Of a stretch of DNA of 64,000 bases, positions 47,638 through 57,793 are shown one piece after another. Position numbers and translations under genes: made by a program. Under the pieces are notes generated by a model. That model made no database searches. It worked only from the letters and a program-made list of their open reading frames with translations, and was not told where the DNA came from. The stretch is from positions 62,001 through 126,000 of the forward strand of contig CANMCE010000005.1 of assembly GCA_947496235.1 (NCBI GenBank), read 5' to 3'. The first letter of the stretch is position 1. Every line of letters begins with the position of its first letter. The DNA is from an uncultured Glaciecola sp. (lineage in GTDB: Bacteria; Pseudomonadota; Gammaproteobacteria; Enterobacterales; Alteromonadaceae).

Positions 47638-47657
47638 TCAAATTTGGAGGTGTAGCC

Positions 47658-47909
47658 ATGTTTTCGAAAGTCAAACAACAGAAAAAAGCAGTCCATCAAG
47701 ATTCACTGGAATACGCCAAATCAGCAGTCGCGTATAAAGCTAAGCTAGCGGATGCAAAACAAAAAACCAAAGACTATATTGTTTCGCCGCGAGGACTTCT
47801 ACTTGCGTTTGGTTTAGGTGCAGCCAAGCAGCTTACTTCACCAGATTCTCGCAAAAAAGCACGGCACAGGCTTGTGCGGCGTTTAATCTTTCCCATTTTG
47901 CCCTTTTAA
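47658..47909 (+). CDS. YqjK-like small basic protein
   Basis: 83 residues, basic, helical, with a weakly hydrophobic C-terminal half (SPRGLLLAFGLGAAKQL). It is the third gene of the yqjD-yqjE-like set; position and size match YqjK, but similarity is too weak to be certain. GGAGGTG precedes the ATG. Its stop is two bases from the stop of the convergent M16 gene. Confidence 0.7.
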   Translation: MFSKVKQQKKAVHQDSLEYAKSAVAYKAKLADAKQKTKDYIVSPRGLLLAFGLGAAKQLTSPDSRKKARHRLVRRLIFPILPF

Positions 47910-47910
47910 T

Positions 47911-50772
47911 TTAATCTGTCTCGGCTTCAAGTCCTTCTTCGCTGCTGATTTCAGGGGTTAGCGTTGCAATGTAACCATCGGTATATTGCAAATGGCGTTT
48001 TGCCGCAGCATTTAAATCTTCCGCGCTGATGTTATCCACTAATGTTTCATATTCGTTAATGGGCAATACTGGCGAGCGCGGATTAAATCTACTCGCTAAA
48101 TAATTGAACCAAAAACCATTGTCTTTTAGATATCGTTCTCGGGTTGCTTGAGCGTAAGATTTATAGTTTTCAACATGTTCCTGTGGGAAGCCGCCTTCAC
48201 GATAATTGGCGAAAATCGTTTGCACCTCACCAATTAATTCATCGACTCTTTCAGGATCACAAGTAAAGCTCACCGACAGCGAAAATTCCTCGTAGGGCCA
48301 GAGTTCAAAATTTCCGTAAACATTTACCGAATAAACGCCAGAAAGTTCTTCCCGAAGGCGGTTGCGAAGAGTTTGGCGCAAGCTATAGATTAAGCCATGA
48401 AAAGCAAGGTTATTTTTTTGCGACCATTCGGCTTGTTCCCATTGTTGCATGATCACAGTGGCTTTTGGTTCAGCGCCTTTTTTCACGTTAACTTTGGCAA
48501 CGCCCTTGTGGTCATAATCAGGCAATGCTTTTAGAGGGTCCAAAATATCAGAAGCTGGGAGACTGGCGATATAGGTTTTCACCAACTCTTCTAACGTCTC
48601 TAAGTTTAGATCGCCGACTATAATAAAATTAAAGTCTGCAGCATTTTCAAATGCTCTTTTACGGGTATTAAAGGTGGTATTAAAATCCTGCTGTTCGAGT
48701 TTTTCCAAGTCAAGTTCAACAAATCTGGGATTTTCTGAAGTAATAGCTTCTCGAATCTTTTTATAGAAATAGGCAGTGGGATTGTTCAAGCGTTTTTCAA
48801 TGTCAGGGCGATACAATTCGCGGATCCAATTAAATCGCTCTTCGTCTGGTCTGGGAGCTACAAAATTGGCATGAAAAACTTGTAAAAAATCGTCCAATTG
48901 CTCGTTATCTGTAAAACCACTTATGCTTTCAGAATAACTGTCTAGTTTAGTCGTGATTCTAAATCGCTTATCTTGCATGTACTGATTAAATTGTTCGGCA
49001 TCTAATTGCCCAAGCCCTAGCGAGCCTATACTGGTCATCATGCCAAAGCTTTTTAAATATTCTTCGTCAGTTATCATTGAGTAACCGCCTTTACTCACTG
49101 CTTGGATCAGTATTTGATTGTCTTTGAAATCCGTTTTTTTAACATACACTGTAGCGCCGTTGGATAGTTGCCATTCATGCACTTCAAGGGTTTCGTCAAA
49201 ATCGGTTGCTACGATTTCTCCCGGGGTTGGTGGCGCAGGCAAAGGAGAATCAGGAATTTCTTCGAATTCAACATCCGCTATTTGTTCTTGTTTTGTATTA
49301 TTCCAAAGTAAGGCTAGTTGTTGCTCAGAAGGAATACTGGCAGCAGATTCATCTGGTGCAGTTATCATCACGACAGCATCATTTTTGTTGGTTCTTTCAA
49401 CAAAAGATTCAGTAATATCCTCATAATCTATGTCCTGAAGAATATTATTGACGATGCCAAAATATTGGGTTTGACTGGCAATGCCTGTGCCCTTTAAAAA
49501 GTGATTTATATATTGTTGGGCGAAGGCCCTGCTATCCGTAGTTTTTTCTTTTTTAATGGCGTTAACCATATCATTGATTAACAATTGTTTTTGCCTTTGC
49601 GCTTCTTGTTCACTAAACCCATGTTGGTGAATGCGGCGTATTTCATTCAAAATGGCTTGGTAAGCGGCATCTATTTGTCCATCTTTTGGTGTGAATCGGA
49701 CCGAATAAACATATTGTTGGCCCATCGGGTATTGGCCCACATTGAAGGTAGTAAAAGAATTTTCCTGTTGCCAAATAAGCTTACTCAAACGCTCTGATAC
49801 AATGCTAGAGGCCAAGGTATCGATAATTTCTTGGCGAAAACTACCGATGTCTGTTATGTGCTGTCGATCGACTCGGAAATTTATATTTACATGAGGACTA
49901 GTGAGTTCTTCATCGGTGAAAATAATAAATTCAGGGGCAGCATATTGAGTGAATATTTGCGGTTTCTTAGTAACCTCTGTATCAGGATTTTGGATTGCAG
50001 AAAATTCCTGTTTAATCAAGGTTTCTATTTCTTCCGGTACTATGTCGCCCACTACAACCACGGCCATACTATCAGGACGGTACCAGGTATCATAAAATCG
50101 AATGAGGTCTTCATGGGTACCATTTTCGATGATATCGGCAAGTCCAATGGGGAGCCTGTTGGGATAGTCTGTGCCAGCAAAATTAACCGGAATACTGGCA
50201 TTTTGGATGCGCTCTCCAACCCCTTTTCTGGAGCGCCATTCCTCTAGAACTACGCCTCTTTCCTGATCGATATCTAAGGCATCGAAGGATATTTTATGCG
50301 CCCAATTTTCAAGGATCTTCATGCCAGTTCGAATATTTTCAGGATTTTCTGTGGGTATAGACAGCTGATAAACCGTTTCATCAAAACTAGTGTAGGCATT
50401 CAAATGTGCACCAAATTGCATGCCTATGGATTCAACAAACTCTATGATTTGTTGCTTTTCAAAATCCTCAGTACCGTTAAATGCCATGTGTTCTGCGAAA
50501 TGGGCAAAACCTCTTTGTGCTTCCTCTTCTTGAATTGACCCAGCCTTAATTACGAGTCTTAGCTCGACATAATCTTCTGGTCTATCATTTTTATGAACAT
50601 AATAGGCTAATCCATTGTCCAAAGTTCCTCTAACTACCTCATCTCGCTCCGGTAATAGCCAGTCTGGGTCAAGGTATAAGACTTCCGAATTGCCCTGATT
50701 AGCTGTTGAAGTGCAAGATTGAAGTACCAAAACTGAAAGTGATAACAAGATAATAGAAAACGTTTTTGACAT
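47911..50772 (-). CDS. M16 family zinc metallopeptidase, lipoprotein
   Basis: 953 residues with a lipobox (LVLQSC, Cys20). Two insulinase-type halves are visible. The active half has the inverted zinc motif HFAEHMAFNGTEDF near residue 91-104, with the distal Glu supplied near LEEWRSRKG. The second half is the inactive partner (about 540-930). Length and layout match periplasmic Zn proteases of the PqqL/pitrilysin type, which degrade peptides in the periplasm. It is convergent with the YqjK-like gene and divergent from the RND operon. Confidence 0.9.
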   Translation of the reverse strand: MSKTFSIILLSLSVLVLQSCTSTANQGNSEVLYLDPDWLLPERDEVVRGTLDNGLAYYVHKNDRPEDYVELRLVIKAGSIQEEEAQRGFAHFAEHMAFNGTEDFEKQQIIEFVESIGMQFGAHLNAYTSFDETVYQLSIPTENPENIRTGMKILENWAHKISFDALDIDQERGVVLEEWRSRKGVGERIQNASIPVNFAGTDYPNRLPIGLADIIENGTHEDLIRFYDTWYRPDSMAVVVVGDIVPEEIETLIKQEFSAIQNPDTEVTKKPQIFTQYAAPEFIIFTDEELTSPHVNINFRVDRQHITDIGSFRQEIIDTLASSIVSERLSKLIWQQENSFTTFNVGQYPMGQQYVYSVRFTPKDGQIDAAYQAILNEIRRIHQHGFSEQEAQRQKQLLINDMVNAIKKEKTTDSRAFAQQYINHFLKGTGIASQTQYFGIVNNILQDIDYEDITESFVERTNKNDAVVMITAPDESAASIPSEQQLALLWNNTKQEQIADVEFEEIPDSPLPAPPTPGEIVATDFDETLEVHEWQLSNGATVYVKKTDFKDNQILIQAVSKGGYSMITDEEYLKSFGMMTSIGSLGLGQLDAEQFNQYMQDKRFRITTKLDSYSESISGFTDNEQLDDFLQVFHANFVAPRPDEERFNWIRELYRPDIEKRLNNPTAYFYKKIREAITSENPRFVELDLEKLEQQDFNTTFNTRKRAFENAADFNFIIVGDLNLETLEELVKTYIASLPASDILDPLKALPDYDHKGVAKVNVKKGAEPKATVIMQQWEQAEWSQKNNLAFHGLIYSLRQTLRNRLREELSGVYSVNVYGNFELWPYEEFSLSVSFTCDPERVDELIGEVQTIFANYREGGFPQEHVENYKSYAQATRERYLKDNGFWFNYLASRFNPRSPVLPINEYETLVDNISAEDLNAAAKRHLQYTDGYIATLTPEISSEEGLEAETD

Positions 50773-50831
50773 TAGACCAGCTCGTTTGAATATGATTAAA
50801 AATGACAGATGATGATTAAAAGAGTAAAATC

Positions 50832-50861
50832 TTGAGTTTAATGATCAATCATAACTATATT
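50832..50861 (+). promoter_or_regulatory. Candidate promoter of the RND efflux operon
   Basis: TTGAGT (50832-50837), an 18-base spacer and TATATT (50856-50861) precede the adaptor ATG by 86 bases. The match is moderate, and a TTGACA on the other strand at 50861-50866 could serve the divergent M16 gene. Confidence 0.3.
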
Positions 50862-50947
50862 GTCAAGAAAACGATATAAAATCAGGCCTGATCTAGTCAG
50901 CCCCCCACACCGTATCCCGATAGTAGCAACAAAGGGCACTTATTTAC

Positions 50948-52006
50948 ATGAATCGAGCGTTATTATTTTCAACTTTACTGCTGGTTAGTCAAATCACTTT
51001 AGCACAGATGTCTCCACGAGCATCAAAAGTGCTAGTAGAGCCTTTAAGCTTTGAAAGTGCTTTATTGGAAATAGAGGCTGTTGGTACAGCTGAAGCTGTC
51101 CGCTCTGTGACTTTGTATCCAGCAGTTGCCGATCGTGTTACTAAAATAAACTTTGTACCAGGTCAGCAGGTCGGCGAAGGTGACATCCTGCTTGAGTTAG
51201 ACAATAGACGTCAACGTATCGCTATTGAACGGGCGAAAATTGAACTACAAGATGCCAAGCGCAATTTTAATCGGATTAAAGAAAGTTTAGATAGAGGAGC
51301 GGTTACTCAAAGCCAGTTAGATGACACCGAAACCTTGGTGAAATTAGCAGAAATTGCGTTAGAGCAAGCGCAGACAGAACTTGATGACCGTATTTTAAGA
51401 GCTCCTTTTGCTGGAATTGTCGGTTTTACCGAGATTGAAGTAGGAGATCGCATCAACATTCAAACTCCCGTCACCACCCTAGATGACAGAAGTGCTTTGT
51501 ATGTGAATTTTGCTGCGCCAGAAGCATCTATAGTGGAATTAAATAACGACCCTGAAGTTGTGTTGCAACCATGGTCAAATAGAAACGAAAGCATCATTGC
51601 TAATATTGCCCAATTAGATTCTCGAATATCCGAAGAAGATAGAACGCTGCGCGTTAGGGCTATTTTTGAAAACACAGAAGACGCTTTTAGACCGGGTATG
51701 AGTTTCCGGGTGAAACTTAGCGCTGAAGGTGAGCGTTTTGTGTCAGTACCAGAAGCAGCGCTCGCATGGGGAACAAACGGTGCTTACGTATGGTTGGCGG
51801 TTGATGGTCAAGCGCAAAAAGTATCGGTGCAAGTTCAACAAAGGTTGCGAGGACGCATTCTAGTTTCAGGTGAACTATTACAAGGCCAAATGCTTATTGC
51901 TGAAGGCATTCAACGTTTGAGAGAAGGACAGGAGGTCGATGCGGAAGTCATCGCGAAAGCTGCGCCACTATCGCGTGCGCGCCTGAATGAGGCCACAAGC
52001 GGATGA
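50948..52006 (+). CDS. RND efflux periplasmic adaptor (membrane fusion protein)
   Basis: 352 residues with a signal peptide (MNRALLFSTLLLVSQITLAQ) and no lipobox. A lipoyl half-motif (VTLYPAVADRVTKINFVPGQQVGEGDILLELD), a helical hairpin (about 90-145) and the second lipoyl half (ILRAPFAGIVGFTEIEVGDRI) are visible, then a beta barrel. It links the permease to an outer-membrane channel encoded elsewhere. Its stop overlaps the permease start by four bases (ATGA). Confidence 0.9.
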   Translation: MNRALLFSTLLLVSQITLAQMSPRASKVLVEPLSFESALLEIEAVGTAEAVRSVTLYPAVADRVTKINFVPGQQVGEGDILLELDNRRQRIAIERAKIELQDAKRNFNRIKESLDRGAVTQSQLDDTETLVKLAEIALEQAQTELDDRILRAPFAGIVGFTEIEVGDRINIQTPVTTLDDRSALYVNFAAPEASIVELNNDPEVVLQPWSNRNESIIANIAQLDSRISEEDRTLRVRAIFENTEDAFRPGMSFRVKLSAEGERFVSVPEAALAWGTNGAYVWLAVDGQAQKVSVQVQQRLRGRILVSGELLQGQMLIAEGIQRLREGQEVDAEVIAKAAPLSRARLNEATSG

Positions 52007-55000
52007 TGGAAACCAATGACAAGGGTAATGATCTACCTTCCTTAAGTATTCGCCGTCCGGTCCTTATTGTTGTTCTAAATCTACTGATTATTATTGCTGG
52101 TATATCCGCTATTATGGGTGTTGAGGTTCGGGAACTCCCCGACGTTGATAGACCTGTAGTGTCAGTCAGAGCTAATTATCCTGGCGGCTCTCCTGAAACC
52201 GTTGATTCAGAAGTTACAAGCAGACTTGAAGGCGCTGTCGCTAGGGTCAGCGGTGTTAAAAGTATTCGGGCAAATAGTGAAGAAGGCAATTCCAGAGTTC
52301 GAGTTGAATTTAGACCTGGGGTTAATATTGAAGATGCTGCCAATGAAACTCGAGAAGCGGTAAGTCGAGTACAGCGAGAATTACCAGCAGATGTTGAACA
52401 ATTATCCATCGTAAAAGCTGACGACGATGCTCAAGGAGTTGTTGACCTCGCAGTATCAAGCCCGTTTTTGGATCTAGAAACCTTAACTGAGCGCTTAGAA
52501 ACTGACCTTGCCCCTTTATTTTTGAGTATTCCTGGCGTCGCTGATGTCCAATTAGATGGTGCTAGACAACGCATTTTGCGCGTGACGGTGGATCCACTTA
52601 GGTTAACAAGCTTTAATTTGTCCATGACCGAAGTTGCTCAGGCCCTTGAATTAGCCCCCTTTGATGTCCCTGCTGGAAGTCTTCGCTCCAGCGATCAACA
52701 GCTTATCGTTAGGGCTGACGCTTCCTCAACTCAAGCTTCAGAGATTGCAAACATAGTGATCAGAGGCGACACCAAAATAGGCGATGTTGCCACAGTATAT
52801 TTTGGACCCGATGACCCTGGCAGTTACGTGCGTTTAAATGGAACGCCGGTGATCGGTGTGAGTATTATTCGACAAGCGAAATCTAACACCATTGAAATCT
52901 CCGATGCAGTATTGGCAATGGTAGATGAAATAGATGATCGGTTCAGTGATCTAGAGATTTCCGTGACCAATGACGATGCTCAATTCATTCGTAGTTCAGT
53001 TACCGAAGTACTGGTTTCTCTAGGGTTGACTGTAGTGCTGGTGGTATTAACCTTGTGGCTGTTTATCGGCTCAGGAAGAGCGACTATAGTGCCGGCCTTT
53101 TCAATACCAGTGTCTTTGATCGGTGCTTTGGCAATTATTTGGGCGCTCGGATTTTCCATTAATATATTAACCTTACTCGCATTGGTATTAGCCACAGGCT
53201 TAATTGTTGATGATGCCATTGTTGTCACCGAAAATATTCAACGTCGACGTTCAATGGGACTGGGCGCGAGAGCTGCAGCTGTCATTGGTACTAGAGAAGT
53301 ATTTTTCGCAGTTGTGGCGACTACAGCGGTCTTGGTTGCTGTGTTCGTACCCATAGCCTTTGTGCCATCTACCGCAGGAATGTTATTTAGGGAATTTGGC
53401 GGTGTATTAGCAGGCGCAGTAATTATTTCTTCCTTTGTAGCCCTGTCTTTAGTACCCGCGTTAACGGCAAAGCTTCCGATCAAGAAATCAAAAGATAGAG
53501 TCATATTTAATAAGCTGGCGGGTATAGGTCAGTGGTTTCAATCTGGTTATGATAAAAGTTTACAACTGGCGCTCAAATTTAACTGGTTAATTATAGTGTT
53601 GTCACTTGCAATTGCTGGTGGTGCGTACTTTTTGACAGACGCCATAGAAAACGAACTTTTACCACCAGAAGACCGAGGATCAGTGAGAGTCTTTGCAAGA
53701 GGTCCGGACGGAGTCGGCATAGAGTTTATGGATCGCCAAGCCATGTACTTAGAAGATCGGCTGCTTCCCTTTGTTGAAGATGGCACTATTGAAAGTATTT
53801 ATACAGTTGTGGGCCGATGGGATCCAAACATCGTATTTATACAGGCACCTTTGGCGGCTTGGGAAGAGCGTACCCTGAGCCAACAAGAAATTATCAATAA
53901 ATTACGACCCGGGTTAGACCAGGTGCCAGGTGCACCAGGGCGAGCTTTTGGGTCTAATAGTTTAAATTTACGTGGGCAAGGAGGCGGATTCCAATTTGCC
54001 TTGACTGGACCTGATTATGAACAAATTTACGCAGCCTCGTTAAATTTTGCAAAGGTCATAGAGGAAACATTACCTGAATTAGGCTCGGTGGATATCTCCT
54101 ATCAACCCACCCAACCTCAACTACGAATAAACATTGATCGTACCAGAGCTGAAGAACTTGGTGTTCCCTTTAGCGATATTAGCAGAACTTTAAGAGCTGC
54201 TGTGCAAGGGGATGACTTGGGTGATTTAAATGTGGGAGATCAAGCTGTACCTATCATTTTACAATCGAGCACCAAGTACACAGGAAGCGCAAGTGACTTG
54301 ACCAGTCTTTATGTGAGAACCAACAACAACGGTTTGGTACCCTTATCAAGCATCGCATACATTAGCGAAGAAGGCGTTGCCGCTGAATTAGAAAGACACG
54401 CCCAACGTCGAGCGATTCAGTTAGAAGTTGAACTTCCGGATACTATAGCCATTAATACAGCAGTGGAAGAAATCAGAAGTCTGGCCCAAGCGAATCTGCC
54501 GGACAATATAGGATTAGTATTTTTAGGCGAAGCACAAACGTTTGAAGAAACTTCTCAACAAGTTACCATGACTTACATACTGGCATTTGTCATCGTCTTT
54601 TTAGTATTGGCAGCCCAATTTGAAAGTGTCATGAGCGCATTAGTGGTTATCTTAACGGTTCCCTTTGGCATAGCTGCAGCAGTGTATGCCCTTTATCTCA
54701 CTGGTACATCCATAAACGTCTATTCTCAGATTGGATTAATTTTGTTGATTGGATTGTTAGCCAAAAACTCGATACTTTTGGTAGAGTTTGCCGATCAGCT
54801 TCGAGACAAAGGCGAAGATATTCATTCTGCAATAATCAACGCAGGCAAGGTGAGGTTTAGGCCCATCATGATGACACTTATTTCTACGGTGTTAGGTGGT
54901 CTGCCTTTAATTCTATCTACAGGAGCTGGTGCAGAAGCACGTAACGCCATCGGTTGGGTGGTGTTTGGTGGGTTAGGCATAGCAGTTGTATTTACGTTGT

Positions 55001-55119
55001 TTTTAACACCTGTGCTTTATTCGTTATTAGTGCGCTTTGTGAAACCTAGAGCTGATGAAGCTTTACGATTGGAAAACGAATTACAACAGGCCGACCGAGA
55101 ATTAACCAAATTAGGGTGA
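52003..55119 (+). CDS. RND efflux permease (HAE-1/AcrB type)
   Basis: 1038 residues, full length, with 12 expected helices and two large periplasmic loops. The proton-relay Asp pair of helix 4 is visible in LATGLIVDDAIVVTENI, and the C-terminal half has LVLAAQFESVMSALVVILTVPFG and LLIGLLAKNSILLVEFA. It exports small amphiphilic compounds using the proton gradient; the substrate is unknown. It forms one operon with the adaptor upstream and the alcohol dehydrogenase 3 bases downstream. Confidence 0.92.
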   Translation: MMETNDKGNDLPSLSIRRPVLIVVLNLLIIIAGISAIMGVEVRELPDVDRPVVSVRANYPGGSPETVDSEVTSRLEGAVARVSGVKSIRANSEEGNSRVRVEFRPGVNIEDAANETREAVSRVQRELPADVEQLSIVKADDDAQGVVDLAVSSPFLDLETLTERLETDLAPLFLSIPGVADVQLDGARQRILRVTVDPLRLTSFNLSMTEVAQALELAPFDVPAGSLRSSDQQLIVRADASSTQASEIANIVIRGDTKIGDVATVYFGPDDPGSYVRLNGTPVIGVSIIRQAKSNTIEISDAVLAMVDEIDDRFSDLEISVTNDDAQFIRSSVTEVLVSLGLTVVLVVLTLWLFIGSGRATIVPAFSIPVSLIGALAIIWALGFSINILTLLALVLATGLIVDDAIVVTENIQRRRSMGLGARAAAVIGTREVFFAVVATTAVLVAVFVPIAFVPSTAGMLFREFGGVLAGAVIISSFVALSLVPALTAKLPIKKSKDRVIFNKLAGIGQWFQSGYDKSLQLALKFNWLIIVLSLAIAGGAYFLTDAIENELLPPEDRGSVRVFARGPDGVGIEFMDRQAMYLEDRLLPFVEDGTIESIYTVVGRWDPNIVFIQAPLAAWEERTLSQQEIINKLRPGLDQVPGAPGRAFGSNSLNLRGQGGGFQFALTGPDYEQIYAASLNFAKVIEETLPELGSVDISYQPTQPQLRINIDRTRAEELGVPFSDISRTLRAAVQGDDLGDLNVGDQAVPIILQSSTKYTGSASDLTSLYVRTNNNGLVPLSSIAYISEEGVAAELERHAQRRAIQLEVELPDTIAINTAVEEIRSLAQANLPDNIGLVFLGEAQTFEETSQQVTMTYILAFVIVFLVLAAQFESVMSALVVILTVPFGIAAAVYALYLTGTSINVYSQIGLILLIGLLAKNSILLVEFADQLRDKGEDIHSAIINAGKVRFRPIMMTLISTVLGGLPLILSTGAGAEARNAIGWVVFGGLGIAVVFTLFLTPVLYSLLVRFVKPRADEALRLENELQQADRELTKLG

Positions 55120-55122
55120 GCC

Positions 55123-56277
55123 ATGTCATCATTTTCTTTTGCGACAACGCCACGAATCGTCAGTGGCGTTGAAAGTCTGGGTGAGTTACCCACATATCTT
55201 GCTGCCATAAATGCTATAAAAATTCTTATTGTCTCAGACAGAGGGATCGAAAGCGTTGGTTTACTTAAAACTCTGACTGAATCTCTTTCGGGCTTTGAAT
55301 ACGAATGCTTTTTGGATGTTCAGGCAGATCCTAGCGAGGCTGTTGTGCTATCAGCCACCCAGCAGGCGATTGCGTTTGGCGCACAAGCCATAATAGGTTA
55401 TGGCGGCGGAAGTTCAATGGATACCGCTAAAGTAGTCTCAGTGCTAATGCAACAGCGACAAGGGTTAGCAGATATTTATGGGGTCAACCAAGTTGCTATT
55501 GGACGAACTCCCTTGATTCTGATTCCTACTACCGCAGGCACAGGTTCAGAAGTAACGCCAATTTCGATTATTACCACAGGGGAAACCACCAAAGCCGGTA
55601 TAGTCTCTCCCGTATTGCTACCAGATATTGCGATTTTGGATGCGAGTTTGACCATTGGGTTACCTCCACAGGTAACGGCTGCTACTGGCATTGATGCTAT
55701 GGTACATGCAATAGAAGCTTACACCAGTAAACTTAAGAAAAATGAATACTCTGACATGCTGGCGTGTAAGGCTCTAACATTATTATCTGACAATATTCAT
55801 CAGGCCACTCACAATGGCAAGGATTTAGCTGCACGCCAAGCCATGTTGTTCGGTGCCTGTCTTGCCGGACAAGCCTTTGCAAATGCTCCCGTTGCAGCTG
55901 TGCACGCTTTAGCATATCCATTAGGCGGACACTTTCATATTCCACATGGTTTGAGTAATTCGCTGGTTTTGCCTCATGTTATGCGCTTTAACGCTGATGC
56001 TTGTTTAGACTTGTATGCTGAAATTGCCAATTTATTACTACCCGATGTAAATACAGATGCGAGTAAAGAAGATTTAACTCGAAGCTTGATCCTCTATCTT
56101 GAAACTCTTATTGAGTCTCTTGGTTTACCCAGCACATTGTCTGAAATGGGTATTAGCCGCAATGATTTACCGAAGTTAGCTGAAGATGCAATGTTGCAAC
56201 AAAGATTGCTAGTGAATAATCCAAAAGAAGTCACTTATGTGGATGCGTTAGCCATTTATGAGAGGGCGTTCGAATGA
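55123..56277 (+). CDS. Iron-containing (group III) alcohol dehydrogenase
   Basis: 384 residues. The NAD-binding motif is GYGGGSSMDTAKV and the TTAGTGSEVTP motif is present. The metal site includes Asp/His in IDAMVHAIEAYTS and the His-rich ALAYPLGGHFHIPHG, where two His bind iron. It should interconvert an alcohol and an aldehyde or ketone with NAD(P)H. It begins 3 bases after the RND permease stop and overlaps the thioesterase gene by four bases, so it is part of the efflux operon. Confidence 0.9.
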   Translation: MSSFSFATTPRIVSGVESLGELPTYLAAINAIKILIVSDRGIESVGLLKTLTESLSGFEYECFLDVQADPSEAVVLSATQQAIAFGAQAIIGYGGGSSMDTAKVVSVLMQQRQGLADIYGVNQVAIGRTPLILIPTTAGTGSEVTPISIITTGETTKAGIVSPVLLPDIAILDASLTIGLPPQVTAATGIDAMVHAIEAYTSKLKKNEYSDMLACKALTLLSDNIHQATHNGKDLAARQAMLFGACLAGQAFANAPVAAVHALAYPLGGHFHIPHGLSNSLVLPHVMRFNADACLDLYAEIANLLLPDVNTDASKEDLTRSLILYLETLIESLGLPSTLSEMGISRNDLPKLAEDAMLQQRLLVNNPKEVTYVDALAIYERAFE

Positions 56278-56723
56278 ACAAACCTAAGTTATTAACGCTG
56301 TCGGATTTTCCTGTGCATTATCCGTTAACCACTCGGTGGCACGACAACGATATTTATGGTCATGTGAATAATGTGGTTTATTACAGTTATTTTGATTCAG
56401 TGGTGAATCGGTTTTTAATTGAAAAAGGCGAGCTGGATATCCATAATGGTAAGACCATTGGGGTTTTGGTACATAGCGAGTGTAACTATCACAGCAGTTT
56501 GGCTTATCCGGATGAGATTATTGGCGGATTAGGTATTCTAAAACTTGGCAACTCGTCGGTAAAATATCAACTTGGTGTGTTCAAACAAGGTTCAGAACAA
56601 CCTAGTGCGATAGGTAATATGACCCACGTCTTTGTTGACAGATTGAGCAATAAACCTGTGCCTATTGCAGATAAGATGCGTTCAGTTTTGAGCGAAATAA
56701 TGATGAAGACGGATATAGTGTAA
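56274..56723 (+). CDS. Hotdog-fold acyl-CoA thioesterase (4-hydroxybenzoyl-CoA thioesterase type)
   Basis: 149 residues with the family core TRWHDNDIYGHVNNVVYYSYFD, where the Asp is the probable catalytic residue. The substrate may be a short or aromatic acyl-CoA. It is the last gene of the RND-ADH operon, overlapping the dehydrogenase by ATGA. Confidence 0.88.
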   Translation: MNKPKLLTLSDFPVHYPLTTRWHDNDIYGHVNNVVYYSYFDSVVNRFLIEKGELDIHNGKTIGVLVHSECNYHSSLAYPDEIIGGLGILKLGNSSVKYQLGVFKQGSEQPSAIGNMTHVFVDRLSNKPVPIADKMRSVLSEIMMKTDIV

Positions 56724-56735
56724 ATGAACGGACAA

Positions 56736-56764
56736 AAACGCTGAAGTAAATGGCTTCAGCGTTT
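56736..56764. terminator. Bidirectional hairpin between convergent thioesterase and FAH genes
   Basis: AAACGCTGAAG (56736-56746) and CTTCAGCGTTT (56754-56764) form a perfect 11-pair stem with a seven-base loop. A-rich and T-rich flanks fit termination in both directions. Confidence 0.75.
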
Positions 56765-56785
56765 CTTGTTACCTATATTTGATAC

Positions 56786-57793
56786 TTAGTTTTTTACTAC
56801 AGTTTGTGAAATTTCGCCAAAGATGGATTGCCCATCAGCATTAAGCATTTCGATAGAAATATGATCACCAAACTTCATAAATAGTGTACTTGGCTGACCG
56901 TTTTCAATTGTCTCAATCATTCTAATTTCGGCGATACAGCTATAACCAACACCACCTTCTGATAAAGGTTTTCCGGGACCGCCGTCAAGCTTGTTGGATA
57001 CGGTTCCTGAACCAATAATAGTGCCTGCCTGCAAGGGTCTAGTACGAGCAGCGTGGGCAATTAGCTGACCGAAATTAAACGTCATATCAACGCCGGCTTG
57101 AGGTTCACCGAACTTTTCACCGTTGAGGGTTGATATGAGAGGTAGATGTAATTTTCCTTCTTGCCAAGCATCGCCTAGTTCCGACGGGGTAACAGCCACA
57201 GGGCTAAAAGCACTCGATGGTTTGGATTGGAAAAATCCAAAGCCTTTGGCCAATTCTCCGGGAATTAAACCACGTAGAGAAACATCATTTACAATCATAA
57301 TGAGTCTAACGTAAGACAATGCATCATCAGCACTAACGCCCATGGGCACATCGCCTGTAATCACAGCGACTTCCGCTTCGAAGTCTATCCCGAAGCCTTC
57401 ATCTTGAGGCATTTTAATATCTTCATGTGGGGCTAAAAAGCTATCTGAACCACCTTGATACATGAGAGGATCAGTCCAAAAACTGGCTGGCATTTCTGCT
57501 CCTCTGGCTTTTCTCACTAGTTCTACGTGATTTACATAGGCACTGCCATCCGCCCATTGAAAAGCTCTAGGTAACGGAGAAGCGCACTTTGTTTGGTCAA
57601 AATCTTCCCCAGCGATTTCACCAGAGTTTAGTTGGTTATACCGTTGTTGAAGCTTGTCGCTAACTTTGTCCCAGTTGTCTAATGCATATTGTAGAGTCGG
57701 CGCTACGTCTTGCGCGGGTACCATTTTAGTTAACTGATGGTTTACTACTACAAGTTGGCCATCGCGCTCTTTGTGTAAACTAGCTAATTTCAT
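56786..57793 (-). CDS. Fumarylacetoacetate hydrolase family protein
   Basis: 335 residues. FAH-fold motifs are visible: GFGIDFEAEVAVITGDVP (metal-binding acidic cluster), IMIVNDVSLRGLIPGEL, and GTIIGSGTVSNKL. It should split fumarylacetoacetate into fumarate and acetoacetate, the last step of tyrosine degradation. The ATG overlaps the VOC gene's stop (ATGA), so it is the third gene of the HPPD operon. Confidence 0.9.
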   Translation of the reverse strand: MKLASLHKERDGQLVVVNHQLTKMVPAQDVAPTLQYALDNWDKVSDKLQQRYNQLNSGEIAGEDFDQTKCASPLPRAFQWADGSAYVNHVELVRKARGAEMPASFWTDPLMYQGGSDSFLAPHEDIKMPQDEGFGIDFEAEVAVITGDVPMGVSADDALSYVRLIMIVNDVSLRGLIPGELAKGFGFFQSKPSSAFSPVAVTPSELGDAWQEGKLHLPLISTLNGEKFGEPQAGVDMTFNFGQLIAHAARTRPLQAGTIIGSGTVSNKLDGGPGKPLSEGGVGYSCIAEIRMIETIENGQPSTLFMKFGDHISIEMLNADGQSIFGEISQTVVKN

